64,000 nucleotides of DNA from Candidatus Acidiflorens stordalenmirensis (GTDB lineage Bacteria > Acidobacteriota > Terriglobia > Terriglobales > Acidobacteriaceae). Positions 19,137 to 27,302 of this stretch are shown here, one piece after another; the stretch's first letter is position 1; each line of letters begins with the position of its first letter. Below the pieces are notes generated by a model. That model was not told where the DNA came from. It saw only the letters and a list, made by a program, of their open reading frames with translations, and did no database searches. The stretch lies in contig PLIC01000110.1 in NCBI GenBank assembly GCA_003139995.1, forward strand, positions 43,172 through 107,171, read 5' to 3'. Position numbers and translations under genes: made by a program.

Positions 19137-20260
19137 GCTGTCGCGTGCGAATGAGAATGCAGATGAAAGCGCGAACGAGAGTGCGAATGAAAGCGCGAAT
19201 CAAAGTCGCGATCGGGTTCGGCGCACTGATGTTGGCGAGTCCGCTCGCGCTCGCAGAGGACGTTCGCATCGGCGTGCTTGGCCTCTTCCACCCTCGCCAA
19301 TTCACCGTCAGTGCGGCGGACGGCACCGCGATCATCGTACACGCTGGACAAGAAACGTTCGTGCTGGAAAGAAGCTCTGGCGCACACGTCGCCGAAATCC
19401 GCGCCCTTGGAAGCATGATGGTTGTTCGAGTGGGAACTCACGTTGTGCATACTCCCAAACTCACCGCCACCGGTAGGGCGAGCGGCCCGGCAGATTTTGT
19501 CCTGGCCGTTCCCGGAAAGATCGCGCGCCACTACCGGGGAACACTCGAACTGAAGCCGGTTTCCGGCGCTCTTGTTGCGGTTGTCGGTATGGATCTCGAA
19601 ACAGCAGTCGCCTCCGTAGTGGCGGCGGAAAGTTTATCGGGTGCGCCTCCTGAGGCACTGAAAGCGCAGGCTGTCGCCGCGCGTTCCTACTTCGTCGCTG
19701 GCAAAGGCCGCCATTCCGGATTCGATTTCTGCGATACCACGCGCTGTCAGTTTCTGCGCGAGCCGCCTGGGCGCGGCAGCGCCGCCGAAGCCGCGTCCGC
19801 CACTCGCGGCTTGGTAATGGTCTACCAGTCTCAACCCTTCGCCGCGATGTACACCCGCAGTTGCAGCGGTCGAACTCGCACACCCGTCGAACTCGGCCTC
19901 TCTCCGGGTAACTATCCTTACTATTCTGTCGATTGCAAGTATTGCCGCGAGCACCCATCGCATTGGCAGAGCCGAATCTCCGCGTGCGACGCCTCCACCG
20001 TGCGCAGTTCCGATGAAGCGGCGCGTTTGAAAATGGACCGCCGTCTAGGCTGGCGTACCGTTCCCAGCAACAGCTTCGCCAAGCGAAGCGAAGGCGATCG
20101 GGTTATTCTTGAAGGTACTGGCGAGGGACACGGCATCGGGCTCTGCCAGTCGGGAGCCAGGGCCATGGCGGAAGAAGGTGCAAGTTTCCAGCAAATTCTC
20201 AGCCACTACTACCCAAATGCAACCGTCGTCAGCCTCGAACGCGCCGCCTCTTCTCGCTAG
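19133..20260 (+). CDS. SpoIID/LytB-domain protein
   Basis: It encodes 375 residues. A highly basic n-region (10 Arg/Lys in the first 24 residues) precedes the hydrophobic segment VAIGFGALMLASPLALA, a Sec signal. The SpoIID domain occupies roughly residues 140-370, with LETAVASVVAAE, ALKAQAVAARSYF, YYSVDC and GEGHGIGLCQSGARAMAE motifs. SpoIID-family proteins cleave glycan strands as lytic transglycosylases on denuded peptidoglycan in sporulating bacteria; their non-spore homologues are little studied. It is the last gene of the four-gene operon and starts by a four-base overlap. The exact start is ambiguous because several ATGs lie within the n-region repeat. Confidence 0.85.
   Translation: MSCRVRMRMQMKARTRVRMKARIKVAIGFGALMLASPLALAEDVRIGVLGLFHPRQFTVSAADGTAIIVHAGQETFVLERSSGAHVAEIRALGSMMVVRVGTHVVHTPKLTATGRASGPADFVLAVPGKIARHYRGTLELKPVSGALVAVVGMDLETAVASVVAAESLSGAPPEALKAQAVAARSYFVAGKGRHSGFDFCDTTRCQFLREPPGRGSAAEAASATRGLVMVYQSQPFAAMYTRSCSGRTRTPVELGLSPGNYPYYSVDCKYCREHPSHWQSRISACDASTVRSSDEAARLKMDRRLGWRTVPSNSFAKRSEGDRVILEGTGEGHGIGLCQSGARAMAEEGASFQQILSHYYPNATVVSLERAASSR
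19147..19206 (+). repeat. 12-bp minisatellite (5 units) encoding the signal-peptide n-region
   Basis: Five 12-base units related to GCGAATGAAAGC run head to tail (GCGAATGAGAAT, GCAGATGAAAGC, GCGAACGAGAGT, GCGAATGAAAGC, GCGAATCAAAGT). In the SpoIID frame they encode the repeating basic residues before the hydrophobic core. Confidence 0.75.
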
Positions 20261-20337
20261 TTCCTTCATGAACGATCGATCGCGCTCGTTCGCTGGTTCG
20301 CGCGCAACACGCAACGGTTTGATACGAGTCAGACTTC

Positions 20338-20366
20338 TTGATAACGTTTTGTGTGTGCTGTACAAC
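20338..20366 (+). promoter_or_regulatory. Candidate sigma-70 promoter of the galactose operon
   Basis: TTGATA (20338-20343), a 17-base spacer and TACAAC (20361-20366) lie about 77 bases before galK. The A/T dyad around ATAACGTTTT overlapping the spacer has the central CG typical of LacI-family operators, but no such regulator is in the window. Confidence 0.5.
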
Positions 20367-20442
20367 ACGAGTGCGATCGAGGTTAAGCGGTTGTGCACGC
20401 GCGTAAGTGGTCCCAGCGAACCAGCGCTTGCGGCAAATCTTC

Positions 20443-21681
20443 ATGCATAACACGAATCTAGCGGTCGAAAATCACGCCCATGATCTGGGGCAAAGATTCA
20501 TCCAGCTATTTGGAGGATCTCCGCGCATTTACCAGGCGCCGGGACGGGTCAATTTGATCGGTGAACACACCGATTACAACGATGGGTTCGTCATGCCCGC
20601 GGCGATCGGTTTCTGTACCCGGGTTTCCATTGCGCCACGCCATGACCGGAAACTCGTGATTCATTCCGAAAATTACTCCGAGCAGGTCGAGTTCGATCTC
20701 GATCGTTTGCCAGCCGCGCGCGCCCGGCACTGGAGCGATTATGTTATTGGTGTTGTACAGATGCTGGTGCGGTCCGGTAAGAATCTGGGCGGGGCCAACC
20801 TGTTGGTGGACGGGAATGTGCCACTGGGTGCGGGATTGAGTTCCTCCGCTTCGATTGAAGTAGCGGTCGGTTACGCGCTGCTCGATCTAGGCGATCGGGC
20901 GCTGGATCAAACTGAGCTTGATCGAACCGAGATCGAACGACCTAAGGATGACCGGACCAATATCGACCGGACCAAGCTCGCCTTGCTCTGCCAGCAGGCG
21001 GAAAACGAGTTTGTCGGCGCGCGCTGCGGAATCATGGATCAATTTGTTGCCAGCCACGGGGAGCACGGGAAGGCTCTGCTGCTCGATTGCCGCTCTCTTG
21101 AATACCGGCTTTTACCCGTGCCTGGTGATGTGGCGCTGGTGATCTGTAACACGATGGTCAAACACAGCATGGCCAAAGGTGAATACAACCAGCGCCGCGC
21201 CGAATGCGAAGCGGGTGTGCGCGGTCTGTCGAAGCATTTGCCGAATGCGCGGGCATTGAGGGACGTGACGCCAGAGGATCTGGAAGCCTACGGGCGCGAA
21301 TTGCCGGATGTAGTTATGCGGCGCTGCCGCCACGTAATCGGCGAAAACGCGCGTGTCCTCCAGGCAGCGGCAGCGCTTGAACTTGGGGACTTGCAGGCAT
21401 TCGGGAACCTGATGCGCGAGTCGCATCGCAGCCTGCGCGACGATTTTGAGGTGAGTTGTTCCGAGCTCGATTTGATGGTGGAACTCGCTGAGCAAGCGGA
21501 GGGCGTTTACGGAACGCGAATGACGGGAGGCGGTTTTGGCGGTTGCACCATCGCGCTGGTCCAAGTCGATTGCGTCGAAGCGTTCAAGCGGACGGTGCAG
21601 GAAGGATATGAACGCTCGACCGGCTGCAAACCGGAAATTTATGTTTGCTCCGCTGCCGATGGGGTTGGCCGGCTGGCCTAA
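20443..21681 (+). CDS. galK: Galactokinase
   Basis: GHMP-family kinase phosphorylating alpha-D-galactose at C1, the first step of the Leloir pathway. The galactokinase signature GRVNLIGEHTDYNDGFVMP is at residues ~36-54, the GHMP ATP-binding motif PLGAGLSSSASIEV near residue 128, CGIMDQF with the catalytic Asp near 197, and the third motif GTRMTGGGFGGCTI near 357. Residues 154-178 are an insertion of five 5-residue repeats (LDQTE to IDRTK) encoded by a 15-bp minisatellite, between the ATP motif and the LALLCQQAENEFVG helix. The start MHNTN at 20443 is preferred over GTG 20407 from family alignment; neither has a strong ribosome site. It is the first gene of galKET. Confidence 0.92.
   Translation: MHNTNLAVENHAHDLGQRFIQLFGGSPRIYQAPGRVNLIGEHTDYNDGFVMPAAIGFCTRVSIAPRHDRKLVIHSENYSEQVEFDLDRLPAARARHWSDYVIGVVQMLVRSGKNLGGANLLVDGNVPLGAGLSSSASIEVAVGYALLDLGDRALDQTELDRTEIERPKDDRTNIDRTKLALLCQQAENEFVGARCGIMDQFVASHGEHGKALLLDCRSLEYRLLPVPGDVALVICNTMVKHSMAKGEYNQRRAECEAGVRGLSKHLPNARALRDVTPEDLEAYGRELPDVVMRRCRHVIGENARVLQAAAALELGDLQAFGNLMRESHRSLRDDFEVSCSELDLMVELAEQAEGVYGTRMTGGGFGGCTIALVQVDCVEAFKRTVQEGYERSTGCKPEIYVCSAADGVGRLA
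20902..20976 (+). repeat. In-frame 15-bp minisatellite (5 units) in galK
   Basis: Exactly 75 bases divide into five 15-base units related to CTTGATCGAACCGAG, encoding LDQTE, LDRTE, IERPK, DDRTN and IDRTK. The last unit corresponds to the residues normally found at this place in galactokinases. Confidence 0.75.
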
Positions 21682-21712
21682 GAAAGTAGCCTGAGAAACG
21701 GGTGCGAATCGA

Positions 21713-22723
21713 ATGAGGGTTCTAGTTACAGGGGGAGCGGGTTACATCGGCAGCGTGGTTGCCGACGAGCTATTGCAGGCCGGACACCAGGTTGTCGTTT
21801 TCGATAACCTGAGCCGCGGCTATCGCCAGGCCGTTCCGAAAAGCGCCGAACTGGTAGTGGGTGACTTGGCGGATCGCGAGCGCCTTGACCGGCTATTGCG
21901 GTCTCGCGCGATTGATGCCGTCATGCATTTTGCGGCGCTGATCGAAGCGGGAGAGTCGATGAAGGCTCCCGAGCAATTCTTCCGCAACAACACCGCGAAT
22001 GCGCTGACGCTGCTCGAAGCGATGCTCGCGGCGCGCGTGAAACGGTTCGTCTTCTCATCGACGGCGGCGCTGTTCGGGAATCCCGAGCGCACTCCGATTG
22101 AGGAGGACGATCCCGTCCATCCCAGCAATGCCTACGGCGAATCGAAGCTGCTGGTGGAGCGAATGCTGGCGTGGTTCCATCAGATTCACGGCCTTCGCTA
22201 TGCCAGCCTGCGATATTTCAATGCTGCCGGCGCGCCCAGTCCGGACAAAGGCGAAGCGCACCAACCGGAGACGCATCTGATCCCCCGAATTCTGCAAGTC
22301 GCCCTTGGCCGTGCGGAGCACGTGAACATTTTCGGCACGGACTACCCCACGTCCGACGGCACCTGCATCCGCGATTACATACACGTCAGCGATCTCGCGT
22401 TAGCACACCTGCGAGCCCTCCACGCGCTCGAGAATTCGAGTCCGCTGATCTACAACCTGGGCAACGGGCAGGGCTTCAGTGTGCGCGAGGTGGTCGAAGT
22501 GGCGCGGAAAGTCACCGGGCATCCGGTTCCGGTGATCGGGGCGCCTCGCCGTGCGGGAGATCCAGCAGTGCTGATTGCCAGCTCGGAAAAAATTCGGCGC
22601 GAGCTGGAATGGCAGCCGAGACTCCCGGATTTGAAAGCAATTGTTGAAAGCGCGTGGCAGTGGCATCGCACGCATCCTGACGGATACGGGAACCTGGCGG
22701 ATGATGGTTCTCGACTCAAATGA
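21713..22723 (+). CDS. galE: UDP-glucose 4-epimerase
   Basis: Short-chain dehydrogenase-type epimerase interconverting UDP-galactose and UDP-glucose with bound NAD. The N-terminus VLVTGGAGYIGS is the GxxGxxG nucleotide motif. The catalytic set comprises SSTAALFG (Ser/Thr) and NAYGESK (Tyr-x-x-x-Lys, near residues 137-141). RYFNAAGA and TCIRDYIHVSDLA are GalE-typical substrate segments. At 336 residues it is full length. It begins 31 bases after galK and ends 25 bases before galT, so the three form an operon. Confidence 0.95.
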   Translation: MRVLVTGGAGYIGSVVADELLQAGHQVVVFDNLSRGYRQAVPKSAELVVGDLADRERLDRLLRSRAIDAVMHFAALIEAGESMKAPEQFFRNNTANALTLLEAMLAARVKRFVFSSTAALFGNPERTPIEEDDPVHPSNAYGESKLLVERMLAWFHQIHGLRYASLRYFNAAGAPSPDKGEAHQPETHLIPRILQVALGRAEHVNIFGTDYPTSDGTCIRDYIHVSDLALAHLRALHALENSSPLIYNLGNGQGFSVREVVEVARKVTGHPVPVIGAPRRAGDPAVLIASSEKIRRELEWQPRLPDLKAIVESAWQWHRTHPDGYGNLADDGSRLK

Positions 22724-22748
22724 AAATGGCAAACATCAAACTTAGTCA

Positions 22749-23810
22749 ATGAACTTCTCTGAGCTTGCATCGCAACCGCATTGCCGCTTCAATCCGCTGA
22801 CCCGCGAATGGGTGCTGGTGTCGCCGCATCGCACACAAAGGCCGTGGCAAGGACAGGTCGAAGACGTTCCAGAGGAAGCGCTCTCAGCTTACGATCCCAC
22901 CTGCTACCTTTGCCCCGGCAATAGTCGCCCTGCGGGCGTGAGGAACCCCGCCTACACGGAGACTTTTGTTTTTGAGAATGATTTTGCGGCGCTGAAGCCC
23001 GATACGCCCGCCGGTGAAATTGAGGAGAGAGGACTTCTGATTGCCCGCAGCGAAACTGGGCGCTGCCGGGTGGTGTGCTTCTCGCCAAGACACGATCTCA
23101 CGATGGCCCGCATGAGTGTGCCGGAACTGCGGCGATTGGTTGATACCTGGGCGCGCGAGTTTTCGGTACTTGCAAGCGATCCGCGCATCCGCTCGGTGCA
23201 GATCTTCGAGAATCGCGGGGCGATGATGGGATGCAGCAATCCCCATCCTCACGGGCAGATCTGGGCCAACGAAACTTTACCCAATGAATTGGTGAAGGAA
23301 CTGGCCGCGTTTGGGGAGTACGGGCAATTGCACGGCACGACTCTGCTGCACGATTACCTGGAACTGGAGCTGAAGAAACAGGAACGGTTGGTGTGTGCCA
23401 ACGACCATTTCGTGCTGCTGGTGCCGTTCTGGGCAGTGTGGCCCTTTGAGACTCTGCTCGTCAGCCGGAGATGCGTATCGGCTCTCGATGAACTGAATGA
23501 CGAGGGGCGCACTGCTCTGGCCGGGATACTCCGGCAAGCCACCATTCGTTACGATAATCTATTTCGCACGTCGTTTCCTTACACGATGGGTTTTCATCAA
23601 CGGCCTACCGATGGCGGGGACTATCCTGAATTTCACTTGCATGCGCATTTCTATCCGCCCCTGCTGCGCTCGGCGACGATCAAGAAATTTATGGTTGGCT
23701 ACGAGATGCTGGCCATGCCGCAGCGGGACATCACCGCTGAAACCGCGGCGCAGTGGTTGCGCGATGTGCCAGCCCAACATTATCTGGAGCTGACGCCTGC
23801 CGCGCCCTAA
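22749..23810 (+). CDS. galT: Galactose-1-phosphate uridylyltransferase
   Basis: HIT-superfamily enzyme exchanging UMP between UDP-glucose and galactose-1-phosphate. CYLCPGN near residue 55 is a likely zinc-binding segment. The active site [11 protein letters not shown] near residue 165 holds the His-x-His nucleophile. [14 protein letters not shown] near residue 300 is the second, structural histidine cluster. The length of 353 residues is standard. It completes the Leloir set; the following sugar porter is separated by 190 bases and may have its own promoter. Confidence 0.94.
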   Translation: MNFSELASQPHCRFNPLTREWVLVSPHRTQRPWQGQVEDVPEEALSAYDPTCYLCPGNSRPAGVRNPAYTETFVFENDFAALKPDTPAGEIEERGLLIARSETGRCRVVCFSPRHDLTMARMSVPELRRLVDTWAREFSVLASDPRIRSVQIFENRGAMMGCSNPHPHGQIWANETLPNELVKELAAFGEYGQLHGTTLLHDYLELELKKQERLVCANDHFVLLVPFWAVWPFETLLVSRRCVSALDELNDEGRTALAGILRQATIRYDNLFRTSFPYTMGFHQRPTDGGDYPEFHLHAHFYPPLLRSATIKKFMVGYEMLAMPQRDITAETAAQWLRDVPAQHYLELTPAAP

Positions 23811-24000
23811 ACGGATTGACCTGGCAGCGCTCCGGGATCGGGCGGACGAGAGCGAAAGTTCCATTGTCAGTTTGCCGTGAACGATCTCGGACTGCACGTC
23901 ATCCGCCAGCCAGAGCATGGGCAGCAACCTGGACTTCCGATAATTCGTGTTCATCTCTGATAGGATTCACTTTCTTCATTATTGCTAGAGGATTGCCACT

Positions 24001-25779
24001 GTGGTGAGCAACGAAAAAGCTGGCTACAACCGCTTCCTCCTGCTGGTAGCGGGATTCGGCGGTTTGCTGTACGGCGTGGATGTTGGCATTATTGCGGGCG
24101 CTTTGCCTTATCTGGAGGCGACCTCTGGGTTGAATGCGGGCCAGCTTTCCATCGTCGTCGCCGCCGTTCTTCTCGGCAGCGTGATCTCAACCCTGTTTGC
24201 GGGCGCGCTGGCGGACTGGATGGGACGCAAGCCGCTGATGGTCCTCAGCGGACTGCTGTTTGTCTGCAGCATTCCCATCATTGCGCTCTCGCGTGGATAT
24301 GAATCGTTGGTTATTGGCCGCCTCTTACAGGGCATCAGCGCCGGCCTGATCGGGGTGGTTGTCCCGCTGTATCTGGCGGAGTGCTTGTCTGCGGCGACCC
24401 GCGGCAAGGGAACGGGCATCTTCCAATGGCTGCTGACTCTCGGCATCGTGACGGCGGCCATCGTTGGCATGTACTTCAGTTTTCGCGTAGCAGAGGTGGC
24501 GAGGCTGGGCGATCCCGCGCGGCTCTTCGCCTTCAAAGACACGGCTTGGCGCAGTATTTTCTGGGTTTCGCTGCCCCCCGGCATCTTGTTTGTGATCGGC
24601 AGCTTCATGGTGTCCGAGTCGCCGCGCTGGCTGTTTCGCCGAGGGAAAAGTGATGCCGCCTACGCCGCGCTTCTGCGCTCGCGCACTACCGAGCAAGCGG
24701 ATGTCGAGCTTGCGGAAATGGAACAGGTTTCTGCCGCTGAGAAAGCGAAAACCTCGACCGGAGCCAAGGTCAGGGAATCGCTTTTACGCCGAAAATACGT
24801 GATTCCGTTTGTGCTGGCCTGTGTCATTCTCGCGTGCAATCAAGCCACCGGCATCAACTCCATCATTGGATATAACACCAACATCCTTTTGCAGAGTGGT
24901 CTTTCCGATCTCCAGGCGCATTGGGGCTATGTCATCTTCACAGTCATTAACTTTCTAATGACGATCGGCGGCGTGCTGCTGGTCGACCGCAAGGGGCGCA
25001 AGTTCCTTCTGTCGGTGGGAACGGCCGGGATTATTCTGTCGCTCGTTTGCACTGGAGTGCTCTTCCGCCAGACGGAACGCTTGCGCGTGGATTCCAGAAG
25101 CGCGGTCCAGTCCATGGTCACAGAGGACCAGAAGATCACCCTCACCTATAACCAGGAGCTGGCCGAGACACTGCTGGGCCCGGCCGGAGACGCGACCCAG
25201 CGAACCTCCAGCCGTCCCACTTCTTTGGTCGTTATCTATTCTTATGGGGACTTCCGCGCCGCGACTAAGGCCGCGCGTTCCGACGACACCGCCGCGGCGC
25301 CGATCGAAATCACGCGTGAAAGCTGTGTGCCCGCCAACAAAGTGGTGGCGTTCTTTCGGAATCCCTTCGGCAATCTCGATGCCGCGCGCCGGGCTCCGCT
25401 GAGAATCGACAATGCACTGATCACTCCCTTGCCCAGCCAGCGCAGCGGAATGTGGGTCGCTATCACGCTTTTTGTGTTCATGGCGTTTTACGCCGTAGGG
25501 CCGGGAGTATGCGTCTGGCTGGCGCTTTCCGAACTGATGCCGACCCGTATCCGCTCCAACGGCATGAGCATCGCTTTGTTGCTCAACCAGGCGGTTTCCA
25601 CCGGCATTGCCGCCGTATTTTTGCCGACCGTCGGCAAGCATGGTTACGCGGCCATGTTTTTTGGCTTTGCCGCCTGCACCGTAATTTACTTGATCACGGC
25701 GGCGGTGTTCCTGCCGGAAACGAAAGGGAAAACGCTGGAAGAAATCGAAGCGCATTTTGAGGGAGCAGGCGGAAAGTAA
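24001..25779 (+). CDS. MFS sugar porter with a long periplasmic-side loop
   Basis: Proton-linked sugar transporter of the sugar-porter family. Signatures are GRKPLMVLSG after TM2, SESPRWLFRRGK at the end of the first half, LVDRKGRKFLL after TM8, and PETKGKTLEEIE at the C-terminus. Its 592 residues exceed the usual ~470 because of a ~125-residue insertion (about 360-485) between TM9 and TM10 with no hydrophobic segment. Translation starts at GTG 24001 (a second GTG follows at once), with AGAGGA eight bases upstream. Placement after galKET suggests galactose or a related hexose as substrate. Confidence 0.87.
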   Translation: MVSNEKAGYNRFLLLVAGFGGLLYGVDVGIIAGALPYLEATSGLNAGQLSIVVAAVLLGSVISTLFAGALADWMGRKPLMVLSGLLFVCSIPIIALSRGYESLVIGRLLQGISAGLIGVVVPLYLAECLSAATRGKGTGIFQWLLTLGIVTAAIVGMYFSFRVAEVARLGDPARLFAFKDTAWRSIFWVSLPPGILFVIGSFMVSESPRWLFRRGKSDAAYAALLRSRTTEQADVELAEMEQVSAAEKAKTSTGAKVRESLLRRKYVIPFVLACVILACNQATGINSIIGYNTNILLQSGLSDLQAHWGYVIFTVINFLMTIGGVLLVDRKGRKFLLSVGTAGIILSLVCTGVLFRQTERLRVDSRSAVQSMVTEDQKITLTYNQELAETLLGPAGDATQRTSSRPTSLVVIYSYGDFRAATKAARSDDTAAAPIEITRESCVPANKVVAFFRNPFGNLDAARRAPLRIDNALITPLPSQRSGMWVAITLFVFMAFYAVGPGVCVWLALSELMPTRIRSNGMSIALLLNQAVSTGIAAVFLPTVGKHGYAAMFFGFAACTVIYLITAAVFLPETKGKTLEEIEAHFEGAGGK

Positions 25780-25872
25780 AAAATAATTCCTGCACTGCTT
25801 GTTGCGTCGCCTTGGTGGTGGCTTGAACCTCGTCTTGAACTATGATTTCGACTATGTTTACCAGTTGGTACT

Positions 25873-26078
25873 GGTGGGGGTACCCCCCTCCCCCCTATCT
25901 ATTAAAATCATCGACTTACGGGGAAATTTCCGCCAGGTCTTTGGTTTCAAAGGAGTTAACTTACAAAGTATTCATAACAAAGGAGTTATCGGCAACTTTT
26001 TGGGGCCTTAGCCTTTAGAATCAAGGAGTTGGACTTACTAAGTCGCGCAAAATCCAGATTTCAAAGAACTTAGAATAA
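25873..26078. repeat. Dispersed intergenic repeat, copy 2, with internal repeat units
   Basis: A G/C palindrome GGTGGGGGTACCCCCCTCCC (25872-25891) is followed by CTATCTAT and then by four degenerate units built on TCAAAGGAGTT (near 25948, 25977, 26021 and 26061), spaced 30-43 bases. The last part, GCAAAATCCAGATTTCAAAG then AACTTAGA, matches the tail of the copy at 1758. There is no gene in the 474 bases between the sugar porter and the dehydrogenase-like gene. Confidence 0.6.
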
Positions 26079-26235
26079 AATTCGGTGCGGCCGCTCTGGG
26101 CTGCAACGCTAGTTCTATTATAGCTTGTGATGTCAAGTGGGGATTGTCGGTGCTTCCCGGCAATCGAATCGGCAGCCGACGAACGTCCCCGCCCAAGCGA
26201 AGCTTGGATGGGGCACCGTCCAGAGTTAGAAAGGT

Positions 26236-26254
26236 AGGGCGGGCCACCCGCCCT
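26236..26254 (-). terminator. Hairpin directly after the dihydroorotate-dehydrogenase-like gene
   Basis: On the minus strand AGGGCGGG, loop TGG and CCCGCCCT form a perfect eight-base stem abutting the stop codon, followed by ACCTTTCT. The T tract is weak, so termination efficiency is uncertain. Confidence 0.5.
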
Positions 26255-27261
26255 CACCGCGTTGCCAGCACGTGCTGCAGGCCCTTGACGGCGCGCATGT
26301 ATTGGGCGCGTTCGAAGGCTCCGGGATCGGGGCATTTGAGCTGGCTCATGCTGCCTTGCATCTGGTGGACAGACTCATACTCGTGCTCTTCCATCCATTC
26401 GCGAATGCCTTGTTCCACATGACTTAGATGGCCGATTCCATTGCGTAACAGAGCGGAGCAAAGCATCGTCACATCGGCACCGACCATGAGCAGTTTGATG
26501 ACGTCATCGGGGCCATAGACGCCGCTGGTCGCAGCTAAGTTGGCCTTGATGCGGCCATAGAGAATGCCGACCCAAGTTAGGGGCAGACGCAACGCCTGCG
26601 GCGTGCTGAGCAGCACTTTGGGTTTAATTTCCAATTCGTCCAGGTCGATGTCGGGCTGATAGAAGCGGTTGAACAACACCAGAGCGTCTGTGCCCAACTG
26701 GTCGAATTGCTTTGCCGTATGGGCTAAATTGCTAAAAAACGGACTGAGTTTGGCGGCCACCGGAATGTGAACCGCAGTCTTTACTTCCCGGATAATGTCG
26801 GTATATATCTTCTCTACCTCGGGGCCGGAGATCTCGGTATCGGTCGGAATGAAGTAGAGATTGCACTCGATGGCGTCGGCTCCGGCTTGCTCGATCTGCT
26901 TGGCAAACTTGGCCCAACCGCCCAGGGTCGCGCCGTTGAGGCTGGCTATGATCGGAATGTCCACCGCGTCTTTGGCTTTGCGAATGTGATCGAGATAGCC
27001 TTCAGGTCCGGTGTGGAATTCGCTGGACTGGGGAAAGTAAGTAAGCGACTCGGCAAAGCTTTCCGTGCCGGCGTTGAGATGGAGTTCAAGATCGAGGGCT
27101 TCCTGATGCAGTTGCTCCTCGAACAGGGAATAGAGCACAACGGCCGAGGCGCCGACATCTTCAAGGCTGCGGATGCCGCTGATTTCCTGCGAGAGCGGGG
27201 ATGCGGAGACGACCAGCGGCGTGCGCAACTTCATGCCTAGATATTTCGTGCTTAGATCCAT
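26254..27261 (-). CDS. Dihydroorotate dehydrogenase-like FMN protein
   Basis: A 335-residue TIM-barrel flavoprotein of the DHODH/PreA group. It begins LSTKYLGMKLRTPLVVSASPL and contains PIIASLNGATLGGW, IECNLYFIPTD and VAAKLSPFFSN, which align with FMN/substrate strands. The Cys or Ser base of true PyrD enzymes is not apparent at a position I can assign, and its context is not pyrimidine synthesis. It lies 41 bases downstream of the pyruvate:ferredoxin oxidoreductase, in the same direction, so an electron-transfer or reductase role linked to ferredoxin is inferred. Confidence 0.8.
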   Translation of the reverse strand: MDLSTKYLGMKLRTPLVVSASPLSQEISGIRSLEDVGASAVVLYSLFEEQLHQEALDLELHLNAGTESFAESLTYFPQSSEFHTGPEGYLDHIRKAKDAVDIPIIASLNGATLGGWAKFAKQIEQAGADAIECNLYFIPTDTEISGPEVEKIYTDIIREVKTAVHIPVAAKLSPFFSNLAHTAKQFDQLGTDALVLFNRFYQPDIDLDELEIKPKVLLSTPQALRLPLTWVGILYGRIKANLAATSGVYGPDDVIKLLMVGADVTMLCSALLRNGIGHLSHVEQGIREWMEEHEYESVHQMQGSMSQLKCPDPGAFERAQYMRAVKGLQHVLATR

Positions 27262-27302
27262 GATGGTTCCTCTTTGTAATATGAGCCGTGTAGTCTGAGC
27301 CG

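Noticed and set aside
25873..26078. Repeat units considered as a CRISPR array
   Set aside because: Units are short, degenerate and irregularly spaced, with no unique spacers of constant length.
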